A stretch of DNA of 64,000 nucleotides from Sacculina carcini (lineage: Eukaryota > Arthropoda > Thecostraca > Sacculinidae): assembly GCA_916048095.2 (NCBI GenBank), contig OU696575.1, positions 5,613,501 to 5,677,500 of the forward strand, written 5' to 3'. This document shows, piece by piece, positions 22,565 to 34,357 of this stretch. Numbering within the stretch: the first letter of the stretch is position 1; every line of letters starts with the position of its first letter. The notes below the pieces were generated by a model that saw nothing but the letters and a program-made list of their open reading frames with translations, was not told the DNA's origin and did not search any database. The translations under genes and the position numbers were made by a program.

Positions 22565-24125
22565 TTTAATTGCTCGCAGCGCAATAATCCATGGGCGATA
22601 TATTACAATGAGTCATTGTGCATGTACGTGCGTGTGAGTGCGCATATGTGCGTATTCTAGAGGTACAGATCCATCTTCTGCGTGCACCATGAGCTCTATC
22701 GACCAGTGCAACATGCCTGTATGAGCACTTGAGTGCTCGGAATTGATTTGGCATTTAGTGTCACTAATGAAAGAGAGAGAGATAAGCCCTCCGTGCTCTT
22801 CTTCAATACGTCCTGTCAATACGTGTCTATATTACCACTCACGTAATGTATGACTACACACACACACACACACACTCAAGTGACAAATGCGACCTTGCTA
22901 GGTATCCAAGTCAACTGACACTCACACAAGCCACTCAGATAAGCCGTGACCACACGAGTGGTGTCCTGTAGGCTGGTCGCGTGACATCAGTATTAGTCGC
23001 GACAGCAGATGAGATGCGCAGTACGTCATTGTCGTTATAATGAACCTCTAGCTTGATTAATTCATTGTTCGTGCTGTTTTGTGCCTCATGACATTACTCA
23101 AAATGTTTTACAAGCGATTCGTTTATACTTTGCGCCATGAATAGGTCTATTGAGACAAAATAGAAAAATAGCTATTTATTCGAGAATAAGTAACCTAAAA
23201 TTTCATACCACAATTTATTTGTGCTATATCACTAGGATTGTCAGCAATTTAAGATGAAATAACAGCTTCATGTTTCAGAAAATGAAGATTGAAATTGTGT
23301 ACACCTTCCAGCAGGCTCATAATTGATCAATAAGATGCATTTCATTAATCATGCAAACAATATTGAACTATTCCAGTTATGCAGGACACAGCTATAATTT
23401 TATTATTATACGTAATAAAATAACTGTTAATAATAGCAGGTGAAATTATTGATCATACGTTTCTTCACGTTTGAGGGTACAGTAACCCTGTCTCTGTGAT
23501 CATGCTCAGGATCGAGAATGATCCCTCGACGACCTCTGGAATGACTTGGCAATTTTGCACCGGCTCATATGTGGCAGGAAATCATCTGGACATGTTGAAA
23601 AATTTTCGTGCTGTTTTTGACGAGTTAAATACGTTCTCTGGCGCACTTATAAATGCCACATGCATTGTTATGGGGTTCTAAAGTCTGCTATCTGAGCAAC
23701 AGCCTTCTTCATAGTGGAGCGTGGCGATTACACTAGTAAGCATCAGTGGTGATATACATGCGCGCACACACACGCACGCACACACACCGTAAAACCTCAG
23801 TTTGAGCGGTATCTCTATCTGAATGGCACCTGTAATAGAACGGAACCTTGAGGAAACAATTGAAAGATAGAGAAACACCGTCTAATTGAACGCCACCTCT
23901 AATTCATCAGCCTAAACCGTCCTTTGGATGAATTCTTCTCTTTTAGCAACAGCTATAATTAACTTATTTTTATTAGTGAATTTGTGATTAATTACCAGTA
24001 ATAATCCTATATCTGTGTCTTTTGTTAAATATACGCACATTACTTGGTTCTTTCTTTCATCCACAATTTTTACCGTATATTCTCAAAATTGTGATCAGCT
24101 AGTCTAAAAATAGGGAATACCCTCT
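22565..24125. other. Non-coding DNA
   Basis: Short CA runs occur near 22855 and 23765. No coding similarity was seen. Confidence 0.5.
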
Positions 24126-24129
24126 AATG

Positions 24130-24455
24130 CAGGGGTTATTAACCTTTTGATGGTTCCACACCCCCGATGGTGTTTTGAATATGGTCACATACCTCCGACT
24201 TACTTGACTGTTCAAATAATTATCACCAATCCTATCATTTGCCAGTATGTCTTCCAGATCCACCAGTATTTCAACCGCTTGATGACTTTACTGTACTTTA
24301 GATACGCATTACTAGGAAGTACCATAATCATTGATAATTTTATTAGTCATAAACCGTTGATAATGTATATCAGTACCCAGAAATCGACCTCCATACCCCC
24401 CGTCTTTTGTTCCCATACCCCTAGGGGTATGGATACCCCCTGTTAAGAACCCTTG
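24130..24455. mobile_element. hAT-type MITE, 326 bp, with perfect 8-bp TSD
   Basis: Left end CAGGGGTTATTAACC; right end GTTAAGAACCCTTG. The perfect duplication CTCTAATG flanks it (24122-24129 and 24456-24463). A near-perfect palindrome, ATACCCCTAGGGGTAT, lies close to the right end. The 99-aa plus-strand frame inside is not recognisable as a transposase. Confidence 0.88.
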
Positions 24456-24463
24456 CTCTAATG

Positions 24464-25185
24464 AAACTACACATTTAATTGAGCATCATTGAGCTGTGGT
24501 TGTAGCTGTGAGCTAGTACATATATATACGTGCATAATTTCTGATATGTACGTAGCATGACCAAAATGCCTATGCCAAAATGAGTGTTGATTTGACATTT
24601 TGCGTGACTAGACAATGAAGAATGAGTGCTCACACCGTGCCACACTGAACTTCACTGGTATTCTTGGCAAGCTGAAGGCAGCAATTGCAATAAATCACTG
24701 TCCGACAGACGACAATTCGTTGGTGATATGAATGAAGTGTATGACTACTGTTCAAAACAATGCTGGCAGGACATAATCGCATTTTTTATCAAGTATTACT
24801 ACACCACCTACGGTGAGCATTAACAAATTCCGCGCAATTTTTGCCTGCCTAAGACGATGAAAACTCCACTGACTCTGCATAAATGCGCAACCACCAAACT
24901 CTAATTAAGCGTACTGTTCATTCATTCATGTTGCATTCAAAGGAAATGTTTTGTCGTGCCCGTTAGTATAGCAAATGAGTCGTAAACTTTGGCTGATTAC
25001 ACCGTGTTTTGTACCGTGAAATTTGCTCACATACTTCACTGCGACACGTACTCAATCAATTTGTACAGGAATTTATACTATGCTAACTTTCAGTTTTAAT
25101 TGCCCTAAGCAAGTTGAAACCTATATTGGCTCAACGTTTGCTAATGCTGTTGTAACGGACAACAAAATTAAACTGTATTTACAGA
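24464..25185. other. Non-coding DNA
   Basis: No supported feature. Confidence 0.5.
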
Positions 25186-25187
25186 CA

Positions 25188-25311
25188 GGCGCGCGTGGGC
25201 ATCACTGCCCCAAGCGCGCCTACGAGACGTCACACTCCAACAACCCTTCCAACTCGACTCCTCAACACGCATTCACGCTCACACCGTGAAACGGGAGCAC
25301 ACACACGCACA

Positions 25312-25387
<76 letters not shown>

Positions 25388-25560
25388 CGTCACACCCACC
25401 GCCACAACTAATCAGCGGTGAGCCGGTCACTCGTTCGCCGCCGCGGGGCATGAACACTCGAGAAACACATACACAGACACCGACACAATTATACACACTT
25501 GCTCACACACTCTCTCGCACACAATACACAATTAAGCAATACACGATCACACGAGAGCTG
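25188..25560. repeat. Dispersed CA-rich repeat, copy 2
   Basis: It has the same block order as 7040-7435: GCGTGGGCATCACTGCCCCA near-palindrome, GACGTCACAC, CA tract, ATCAGCGG...CCGGTCACTCG, ACCGACACAATTATACACAC. The CA tract (about 25305-25384) is expanded here. Confidence 0.7.
25305..25384. repeat. (CA)n microsatellite
   Basis: About 80 bp of CA dinucleotides inside the dispersed repeat. Confidence 0.95.
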
Positions 25561-25934
25561 TTCAATTGGCAAACCGGGAATGTGGCAATGTATTATCGAC
25601 CGAGTAAACTTTAGGGTATTTTCCCGTGAGAAAGACTATGCGAAAATGGCAACAATTAGATGCGCTGGCATATGATTTCATTAGAAAAATGACACCCCGA
25701 AGAGCGTTCACTATGTGGGTCAACATAAGTAGGTTAAGTATCGGTACATCTAATTTGTGCAATTCGTTCCTATTGTTCTAGTCCCCGAATCGGTAAAACT
25801 ATCTGCTTTCATACTACTAGCAAGCTCCGCCTACCAGACTTCTACGCTCTAGCCGGAAAAGTATGTTGTGAACCGTTGCGGCCTATGGCTATGGTTTATG
25901 TGTCACGCAAGCGTCTGATAATTATCAGTGTGGG

Positions 25935-26191
25935 CAGAGCCGTTGCGAGGACTTATGAGCCCCCCCCCCCCCCGAAGGCAGCACTTGGGGCCCCTCCCGA
26001 AGGCAACACTTGGGGCCCCCCGAAAGCAAAACTTGGGCCCCCCCCGTTCGCTACAACAGCAATAAACTCTGTTAGATTTCGTTGTACCTGGGAAAATATG
26101 GTGGCCCCCAATTTTTTAAATTCGGTCCTATGGACCCTCAAAAAGTCCCATGGTTACCGAGGGGGTCATATGGCCAGCGTTGAGAAACGCT
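25935..26191. mobile_element. Composite hAT MITE remnants
   Basis: The left boundary CAGAGCCGTTGCGAGG is the same as that of the 178-bp MITE at 15427, followed by a C-run and three repeats of a GAAGGCAnCACTTGGGGCCCC unit. The right boundary, GCGTTGAGAAACGCTG, is instead typical of another hAT family. No matching duplication flanks the pair, so this is probably two adjacent fragments and not one element. Confidence 0.5.
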
Positions 26192-26199
26192 GGTTTAAA

Positions 26200-26925
26200 G
26201 TGTGGCGCTTGACGCACCACGGAGCAAAATGTATGAGCAGCAGTATTTACACACACAGGACGGAATAAACAGGACACATGCGCATGCACAATGACACAAA
26301 CACACGCACAATGACACAGACAAGCAACACAAGACACATGCCTCACTCAGGTGCAGCTTGGAAACGAATATATTATGCCTCGGTTACGTTTGGTCGGCTA
26401 CACGAGGAATGGAGGAAAACAAATTCAAATTTAAAATAATTGACAAGGAGGTGACGAGATGCACACCAGGAATAAATTGTTGGCAAGATGTCACAAGGAA
26501 GAGAAGGAGGAAACGGTAGAGGCAAGTAGAATTATATGTCATCATCGTGGATGAAGAGCATGGAATAAAGAAAAGTACAAAGCGGTGACATATTAAGGTT
26601 AAATAGTGTAAGGTCATTAATGGAAACTTGAAAAATACCAGATGTCACGACTAATGACTAAGCATGTCGGGAGTGAGCTCCCCCAAGCCTCGCCACCTAA
26701 ACGTCCAAATGTGCTCCTTTCACTTTGGATGTTGCTTGATCGAGTGCTGCATGTCCTGTTCTTGGGCTTTCTGTATGCGTGTATGTCAATTGCATTATAT
26801 TGTCGCTGTTTGTGTGTACGTGTGTGAATTTCACTGTAATATGACTGTGTGTATTCGTGTGTGCAAATTGAAGTGTATGTTTGCGAATTCTAATGTGTAT
26901 TGGTGGATTATGGAGTCATTTTTCT
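26200..26925. other. Non-coding DNA
   Basis: CA/GT-rich patches and short ORFs without domain similarity. Confidence 0.45.
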
Positions 26926-26928
26926 GAC

Positions 26929-27070
26929 TAGCAATGTAAAAAGCGTTTTTTGTTTTTTTGCAAAAAACATGTTTTGTTTGATTTAATTAATGTTAATTTT
27001 TCGATTAATTCTAATTGTCCTCGGATATTGAATTTTAATTAACAAAAACGAGTTTAATTAATGAGCGAGA
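26929..27070. mobile_element. 5' fragment of the 9428-type hAT-like element
   Basis: It begins TAGCAATGTAAAAAGCG and continues with TTGCAAAAAACATG and a diverged version of the CCAATTGTCATCGGATGTT segment seen at 9524-9543. It is more diverged than the other copies and fades out near 27070. Confidence 0.5.
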
Positions 27071-27299
27071 ATTTATTTGAACACTTCTAAATCCTAGTTC
27101 ATAGTCATATTAATTCATAGTTCATCTTACCCGAATCTCACCTACTTTATCCCAATTCTTATCTCTACTTCCGATCGCAATATCTACTTCCGATCGGCTC
27201 CACTTTTTTCTCTTCTCTCTGATTTGATCACAATAGTTCTGTCCCTTGCATTTGTTGTCCTATTTTAAGCTCTCCCTATCCCTTTCGTCCTTGTCTCGA

Positions 27300-27850
27300 T
27301 AAAAACTCCCTTTATTTTAATGCTCCTCGTTCTTATCCCTTAATCTTTCAACGTGTGATCAACAAATATACCCTAATCCCTGTCGTCACACTTCATTTTC
27401 CTTTCAACTCCGCTGGCTTACTGTCAAAAAACAAATTCACTATATCATTTGTTGCCTCGTTTACAAACTCCTCAATAATCCCTACCAGCAATACTAATCT
27501 GCAAATAGTTTGTCTTCCGCTGAATCATGCACTTCTCGCTGTCTTCTTCCTCTCGCTTGTCCTCGTACCACTAACGAATCTCCTTGATCGTTTAAATTGA
27601 TTTTCTTTTATACCCGGGGCTTAAAAAACTCTCTTCTCTCTCATATCCCCGTGGCTCTTCGTCTCGGTCTCTCTGTCATCGGCTTCACCTATATTTTTGA
27701 CGTTTCATTTAATCCTGTCTCTCATACTCTCTCCTCTCACTTCTCTGTAATATTGTATTTAACATTCTCGGTGACACAGATATCTATAACACTCCCACTT
27801 TCTGACCTTCTCTTGCATGGAGGACAGTTGCTACTTCCATGCTAACTCCT
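27300..27850 (+). pseudogene. Decayed LINE 3' end related to the copy at 7560
   Basis: It shares GTGTGATCAACnAA and TGCTCCTCGTTCTTATC-like sequence with 7545-7590. The frames contain remnants of the RT tail, including a Leu-Asp-Arg-Leu-Asn block near 27580 and an Arg-Gly-Leu-Lys-Asn-Ser-Leu-Leu block near 27615. The frame shifts repeatedly and no catalytic motif is present. Confidence 0.4.
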
Positions 27851-27859
27851 TTCACTGGG

Positions 27860-28360
27860 GATACTTTATCTTTTCAATAAGTAAATAAGTCGAAGTACTT
27901 TGGTGGGTTAAGTACTTTCCCCCTTGGGTTTGAGTTATAGTGTTGAAATAATACGATGCTTCCCAGATCAAAATTCCCCCTTTGGATCACTGTTATCAGA
28001 GTAGAAAACTTCCTCTATGATCAACTCAGAATGTATTATAAAGAGAACTTTACATGGCACACATATAATCAAATATGGACAGATACAGGTGTTATCGCAC
28101 TCAAGCATTCACTGAGCATACAAAGACAAATGCAAATATTGCCTCAGGGGTGTATTGAATGCCGCAAGAAACACGTGTTCTTGCGGTATGACATGAGACA
28201 CACGACCGCTACTGCACAAGCACGCATACATACCAGCGCACGCACACACACACGTGTATGTGTCAATATGGCTAGTGTTCATGACACGGCTGCACTTGCA
28301 CTAATTGCTTGCCGAGTTTTACGCACGCAAGTAATGTGGTTCCAATGCGTCGGCTGAAAT
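27860..28360. other. Non-coding DNA
   Basis: The 133-aa frame at 27956-28357 has no recognisable domain and ends in repeat-derived sequence. Confidence 0.4.
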
Positions 28361-28362
28361 AC

Positions 28363-28445
<83 letters not shown>
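28363..28445. repeat. (TA)n(TG)n compound microsatellite
   Basis: About 42 bp of TA followed by about 41 bp of TG. Confidence 0.95.
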
Positions 28446-28449
<4 letters not shown>

Positions 28450-28451
<2 letters not shown>

Positions 28452-29635
28452 CGCGAGCCTTATCACGACACTGCAGACGACCAACTTTTGCGCATGTTGT
28501 GCAACTATGTGTGTACGAGTACGTGTGCTTGGTCTTAGTACGTGACAGATACATTAATGACACCGGCCACATTAATGGATGATATACACTCACACTTACA
28601 CACCCACAAGTGGTCTAATAGGACAAACGCAGTGCACGACGGAAACGTGACGGAGACATTGTTGAGCCAATGCATTGCTGGCTTATTAGTGGCGTTGTCC
28701 AGTGGCGTGACAATCGCGTGCAGTAAATATAGAACACAATTATGCCCTAAACAATGAAAACCGAATATGTCAACAAGCAACTGAACGTTGTTCTGGCATT
28801 GCCAATGTCTTTAGAATATTCCTATAAGCTCTATACTGCTTTATACTTACATTGAATGTAATAATCTTCATAATTCAAATTCAAGCGAACACATTTATAT
28901 GATTCTACCACTCAGCTTATTGTAACTTGGACCAATAATTGGGATTAATTGTCAAATGCGACTATTGTTGTGATAATGTCATATGCTATAATATATACAT
29001 GTTGTTGAATCACTGGTGCGTGATTAAAGTTTGTTTGCTTTAAAGTATATACGTTTATTTATGAAATTTAATTGATGCTCACATACACGGACCGTGCCGA
29101 TAGTAGATAGTAGTCTTTTGGTACCAAAACCACTCCAAACAACCGACAGCTACAAACAAATTACAAATAAGTCAACGGAATTTCATCAAGATTCCAACGA
29201 ATGAGTACTTTTTTGCACTGCGCTTGCTGGCACATATGGTGTTGTTTCAATATGAGATCAGTGGCGTAGCTAGGCGATCTGCTGCCAGGGGCGGTAATCA
29301 TAATTCCCTAGGTGTCACATATGTAATTGTTCAGTTTATATATTCGTTCAGCCTAAATCGCTATTCTAGCCATAGCAAAACTGGAATCCAGGAAAGGAAT
29401 GGATTCCTCTCTTGTCACGCCTAGAAACGCATTCCTCCTTTGTTACGCCTAGAGGAATAGTTTCCATTCCCTGTTGTTACGCCTAAAAAGAAGTTGAAGT
29501 CGTTGTCCAGCCCATTCCAGCTTAATCGCCAAGTTTGTTATATACGCTGGAAAATCTCACTTTAGGAATGTGTGTCACACTAAGTGTCGTAGTAACGAAA
29601 CTTTTGAGTACTCAGCTTTAAGTAAGCTGTAGTGT
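28450..29635. other. Non-coding DNA with a hAT-like left end
   Basis: CAGTGGCGTAGCTAGG at about 29263, followed by GCCAGGGGCGG, is a typical hAT MITE left end, but no partner end is visible. A GTTACGCCTAGA-type word recurs three times at 29413-29490. Confidence 0.35.
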
Positions 29636-29639
29636 CAAA

Positions 29640-30460
29640 TATATATGTGCCCGGCATACCTATAGGCGCTGATTCCGCTGGAAGGGACACAGACCAGCAG
29701 GCAGAGCTTCACGTCCGCTACTGAAAGCTCGCTCATGACCCTGGAGATGTTGCTGCGGACCTGATCCTGACGACGGCAGATGTTATCCATGGACATACAG
29801 GGTGAGGCCAGCAGCGGTACCAGCTCATCCGCCAGTGAACCCATCTCATCGAGCGTCAAGTCATGCTGCGCTGCCAGGACGAATGTAATCGCAAGCGGAA
29901 GTGATTAAAAAAAATTTGCCACACCAGGTCATTTCCAGCCCCCACACTGTTCGCCGTCCGCCGGAGCTCCGACAGAGCTCCTAAGGATTGTCCTGTTAAT
30001 GTCAACCTGGTAAGAAGGTCCTCTAACACCTCAATTTTTGTCTTCTCCAACAAATTCTTGAGCTGTGAGTACTGTCTTTTCATAACCTGAGGGCTGATGT
30101 GCGATGTCACAACACGTGACAATGCCACCACAGCACGAAAATACCATGTATCTTCAGCCTTTATCTTCGCCAAATGAAACTGCGCATCCATCCATGTATT
30201 TGCTGTCGAACTTTTCACTGACAGCCGCGAGTGTCGTTAGGAGAAACGGGTTCGTCACAGGTTCTACATCCTCTATCCGTGTAGCCATCTTGAAAAAAAT
30301 GAAAATGGGAAAAGTCATGAAAATGAAAACTCACCCATCGGTCCTCACTCGGGGCACCAATATGTGGTGGTTGAACCACATAGAAGGATGACATAGGCGA
30401 AGCCAAATGAATTATGGCACTGGAAAAGGCAGCAGATAACCGCTCAGACTGCTCGACTGA
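29640..30460 (-). pseudogene. Ty3/gypsy 5' LTR end, primer site and gag fragment
   Basis: Minus strand. An LTR end (..CAACCACA, about 30372) is followed within a few bases by TGGTGCCCCGAGTGAGG, which has the form of a tRNA primer-binding site, then a short leader and a gag start at about 30288 (Met-Ala-Thr-Arg-Ile-Glu-Asp). The frame shifts, then continues as a retroviral-type gag domain: Trp-Met-Asp-Ala-Gln-Phe, then a Val-Val-Ala-Leu-Ser block, then a Tyr-Ser-Gln-Leu-Lys block, then a Met-Gly-Ser-Leu-Ala-Asp-Glu-Leu block. The second frameshift is near 29860. Nothing downstream of gag is visible. It is a 5' fragment and not functional. Confidence 0.65.
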
Positions 30461-30552
30461 AACTCATTTCCTGAATGCACTTGAATATTTCTAAAACTTA
30501 TAGTCACGTGACCGTTCTTACACGTGACCATTCTTACACGTACACATTCGTG

Positions 30553-30555
<3 letters not shown>

Positions 30556-30604
<49 letters not shown>
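30556..30604. repeat. (CA)n microsatellite
   Basis: About 48 bp of CA dinucleotides. Confidence 0.95.
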
Positions 30605-30605
<1 letters not shown>

Positions 30606-30879
30606 CAAGTTAATTCAAAGAGAATTATGATCTCTAGAAGGCAGGAGACACAAGTTTCTGACTCATTCCTTCGCGAACAACTCGGTAAGAACAGCTCGGT
30701 AAGAATACAGATATACCACAGCTCGCAACAATACAAACGACAACACCTCACTTTGTTACACACACAGACACGCATACACCTTACCTGCTTACACACAGAC
30801 ACACATACTTAACACTTATATGCATAAGTCAATGTCAATGTAAAGAGAACGTCTCTGATGGTTTGTATGTTTGTATGTT

Positions 30880-31370
30880 GATGGTATGTAGTTTTCCCAT
30901 CTGGAATTTGAAGTACGCTTTTTGCTGCTTCGTTCCTGTGATGTGAGTGAGGTTGCACCCTTTGTTGAGGCACTCATGCTTTCGCACGGAGTCGCGACAC
31001 AAAACAGGATGATTATTGGGACATTTTTGCCCAATTTACAGCCTCGTTCATCTTTTGGGCCGTGATTCACAAAGTTTTGCGCGGTTAATTATGTGCAAAT
31101 CTGCGTCCTTTTCCACTGGGTCATATTTGCACGTGTCTCTTCTACAGTACGTGCCAGTTTGCGGTGAGTTTTGCAGGTCTAAGTTCGGTAAGATCACAGT
31201 GCTGGGCATTTGTGTGTGGGCCTTGCCTCCTGGGCGGTTCTTTGCACGTGAGCTACCTTCCGAGAGTGGTACTTCGCCAGTTCTGAGGCAGGTTTTGGCA
31301 GATGTGAATCCGTCGGAGACTGAGTCTTCGTTATCTTGGATAGTGACGTCAACATAGTTGCAACTCCCAG
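30880..31370 (-). pseudogene. CCCH zinc-finger protein fragment of LINE type
   Basis: Read on the minus strand, a Thr-Tyr-Cys-Arg-Arg-Asp-Thr-Cys stretch (about 31145-31170) is followed after frame changes by Gly-Cys-Lys-Leu-Gly-Lys-Asn-Cys-Pro-Asn-Asn-His-Pro, then a Cys-Leu-Asn-Lys-Gly-Cys-Asn-Leu-Thr-His block and a Gly-Thr-Lys-Arg block. These are CCCH fingers spaced as in zinc-finger ORFs found with invertebrate LINEs. At least two frameshifts are needed to follow it. The family call rests on motif spacing and pattern memory. Confidence 0.45.
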
Positions 31371-31559
31371 AGGATTCATCTTGCCGTTGACTCCTATCGA
31401 CGACATTGCCGGGCAGACGAACACAAACTCATTTCTCGTTAACTTTACCTCTTTTCGTGTTCTCGATTTCGTTCTACAGATCTTTGAAAGTTGAACCCTT
31501 CTACCGTGCGCAACATTCACACACGCATTTTCTGTTCGTGCATTTGATAAGGACAAAGT

Positions 31560-31995
31560 GATACGTTGGCAGTTTCAAGCATACGTTAGATGACAATAGC
31601 CAAAGTTCACTCCAGGGGAGCAGGATTTTTTACACAACGCGCATGGGCCATCATCACCAAACTAAGCCTTCTGGTCAGTTTGTTTACTTAACACGGTGCC
31701 GTCAGACGCAGCCATGATTGGCGCTTTCGAACGTTGACGTTAATAACGTTGAGGTGTACACGCACACGCCGAACGAGGGAGAGACGCTGCTGAGACGCTG
31801 ATATCGCTCAACAGATAAAACGCACACACACACAAACACGCACACACACACAGGCGCACACACGGGATCAAGATACACACACAGACAAACGATCAAACAC
31901 TAAAGACCAAATGAGCTACCACTGATCGTTGCAGATATGCGCGGAAGCACTGCGAAAACGCGCCCGATCACTCCGATATATAATATAATTATATA

Positions 31996-32036
<41 letters not shown>

Positions 32037-33220
32037 TCACTCCGAGCACTAGTCTTTACTGAATATCTATACAATTTAAAATTGACGAAAGAAGGCCATT
32101 ATATTTTTGCAGGTTGAATCACAGTATATGTAGAACACAGGGTAAGTGGTCATCATTGAGATGATAGCAACGTCTTTCACCAACACATGGACGCGGCATC
32201 GCCACGTCGTTTGGATGTTGCCTCAGCGGCCTCGTTGGCAACGCCATTTAAAATGAGCGTCGTGTTAACCGTGCCATGCAATTTGGTCGCTGAGCAAATA
32301 AACCCAGCCGATGACGATCATTCATCTCATCGGCAGACAATTTTTACCGGTGAATAAGCGAACAGAGCAGGTGCGCACTCAGACATCGGCTTTCAGGGGC
32401 TGAAGTTATTATCAAGTTCATGTGACCCCTGGGATGGGAAACTAAGTGAAATAGTCGCATTGTATATGACAGGGTATGGTGGGGTGATGAGTGGAGTGAA
32501 ATACTCCATATTAAAGCTCAGCATAACACAATGGTAATCGTTACAAGGATGTGGACGCATGATGGAATAAAAAAGAAGACACGTATATAGTTCATTATGG
32601 CATATTCTGGTTCATATGGTGATACCGGCGTGGGCATGGCACTAGTGGCTCCCCTGGATGTCCCAGGTCATTGAGAGAATATTGCAGTCACAGGCGGCAG
32701 AGCATTGCAACTATCCGCCTTTGAAAACTTCAATATTGGCCGGCAGTTATGGTTTTTGTGTCCGCCCCGCGTGGCCTCACGTGAGCACATAAAAACGCTA
32801 AACAACACAACACATCGCCATTGAAAACAGCTGCCGCAGCACGCCTGTCGGAAACACTGGTCAAACTCCAATATCCGTTCACGTAAATGACATCGGCGCA
32901 TCCGCACGCACACACGCACACATATAAACACATAAACACATCACTTATCTCCATTGCCAACGCGCTGTATAATACACACACAGACACACACGTAGGCGCA
33001 CACACGCGCACATGCATGTGCAAGTGCATACAAAGTTTAAACGGGTTGTATAGCGCATATGTCTGATCACACCCATACACACACACAGGTTCATACCGTA
33101 CACAATGCGTACTTGGAACACTGAATGCTTCCATATTTAAGATATAGTACATTACTAGGAATTTTAGGTGAATTTGATACAAATGGAATTGATATAAAAC
33201 GGCACATTGACATGATAACT
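31560..33220. other. Non-coding DNA with simple repeats
   Basis: CA-rich patches at 31820-31865 and 32905-33085, and a (TA)n run at 31999-32031. The minus-strand frames at 32668-33182 are repeat-rich, with no domain seen. Confidence 0.5.
31999..32031. repeat. (TA)n microsatellite
   Basis: About 33 bp of TA dinucleotides. Confidence 0.9.
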
Positions 33221-33639
33221 AATTGTGAATGCACAGTACCCCATGTTTACTCGTAGGTTTTATGAGATATATAGAATTGTTACTTTTCAAGTCTTCAAAA
33301 TTACTAAAAGTCTACCAGCAGACATATCCTACGAATTATTACCCATCATATATGTATTAAATTCTGTCTACCTTCATATTTCCATATCCAGCCCTCCAAA
33401 TAGCGGACTCGAAGGGACCGAGAAAAACGTCCTTTTGAATGCTTCAACTGATTGCAGGCGCACTCTGCAAGAATGGTCATCAGCCTTTCTATTACAAATC
33501 GTTCATTTTTTCACAAACCATTCCCTCATTATTTACCAATTTGCATCTTTCTCAAATTGTTCCTCCATGAATTTGCATAACACCTGAAAACTCTTCAGCT
33601 GCTCGATGTTCTCTAGACGTCATGGATTTGGTTCAATAT

Positions 33640-34080
33640 GGAACAAATCGTTTGACTCAAGCTAGTTGAACTGATTTCTCAAAATGGAGCTTTGCCACTA
33701 GTTTTGCTCTTCAACATTGACTGTTCCTTCTTCACCTTGAACAGCCTCGAACATGATGGAATTGCATTGCTGAAATTTCTGGAGACAGCCATTGCTGGCC
33801 ATGAACTTTTCCACACTGAGTTAAGCAAATTATTTTACCTTCTTTCGAATGCATGTGCCGGTGATGGCACATCTTTGCTCCGTTGATGTTTAAACCAAGC
33901 AGTTGCTTGTCGAACTGGATCATGATAACTTTTCATGCGCTACATACTTTTTTGAATCTCCTAAAACAGTTTTAACTCGTTCTTGTCATGAATCAGTTGA
34001 TTTTTCTATTCGAGCGACAAACATTTATGCTTTTGTTCGTCGTCCAAAAGTTTCACCTGCAGTTTCACCAGAACGCAATA
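33640..34080 (-). pseudogene. Decayed pogo/Tc5-type transposase N-terminus (CENP-B HTH)
   Basis: On the minus strand around 33700-33830 the conceptual translation contains Phe-Met-Ala-Ser-Asn-Gly-Cys-Leu-Gln-Lys-Phe, matching the Ala-Ser-Asn-Gly-Trp-Leu signature of the CENP-B/Tc5 DNA-binding domain. It is preceded at the expected distance by an Ile-Thr-Gly block. Downstream is an acidic Gly-Glu-Glu-Gly-Thr-Val-Asn-Val-Glu-Glu segment, as in Tigger-like proteins. Several stops interrupt it, and no DDE core is visible downstream. Confidence 0.45.
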
Positions 34081-34357
34081 ATACCGATGAAATACCGGCT
34101 ATACACGCCATAATACCGACGAAAAAGGGCCTTACATATCTCACGTCAAAATGGCGTGCGTTTTACACTTATAATATTTTTGACGATTGCATGATATACT
34201 TGGTCGCATTAATGCAGTCCTTATATTGTTAATAGTTGTTAAAACGTTCGTCTAGGCAAAAAGAATATGCTCACTGGCAATGAGTCATGCACAGACACGA
34301 CACCTGCATAACTCACTCCTCTCTACCAATCAGCCTGCAACAGTCAAATGTTATTAG

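Noticed and set aside
25195..25614. 139-aa His/Thr-rich frame
   Set aside because: The core is a (CA)n tract inside a dispersed repeat.
27956..28357. 133-aa frame as a possible small gene
   Set aside because: No domain, low-complexity C-terminal half and repeat-rich surroundings. I cannot tell it from chance.
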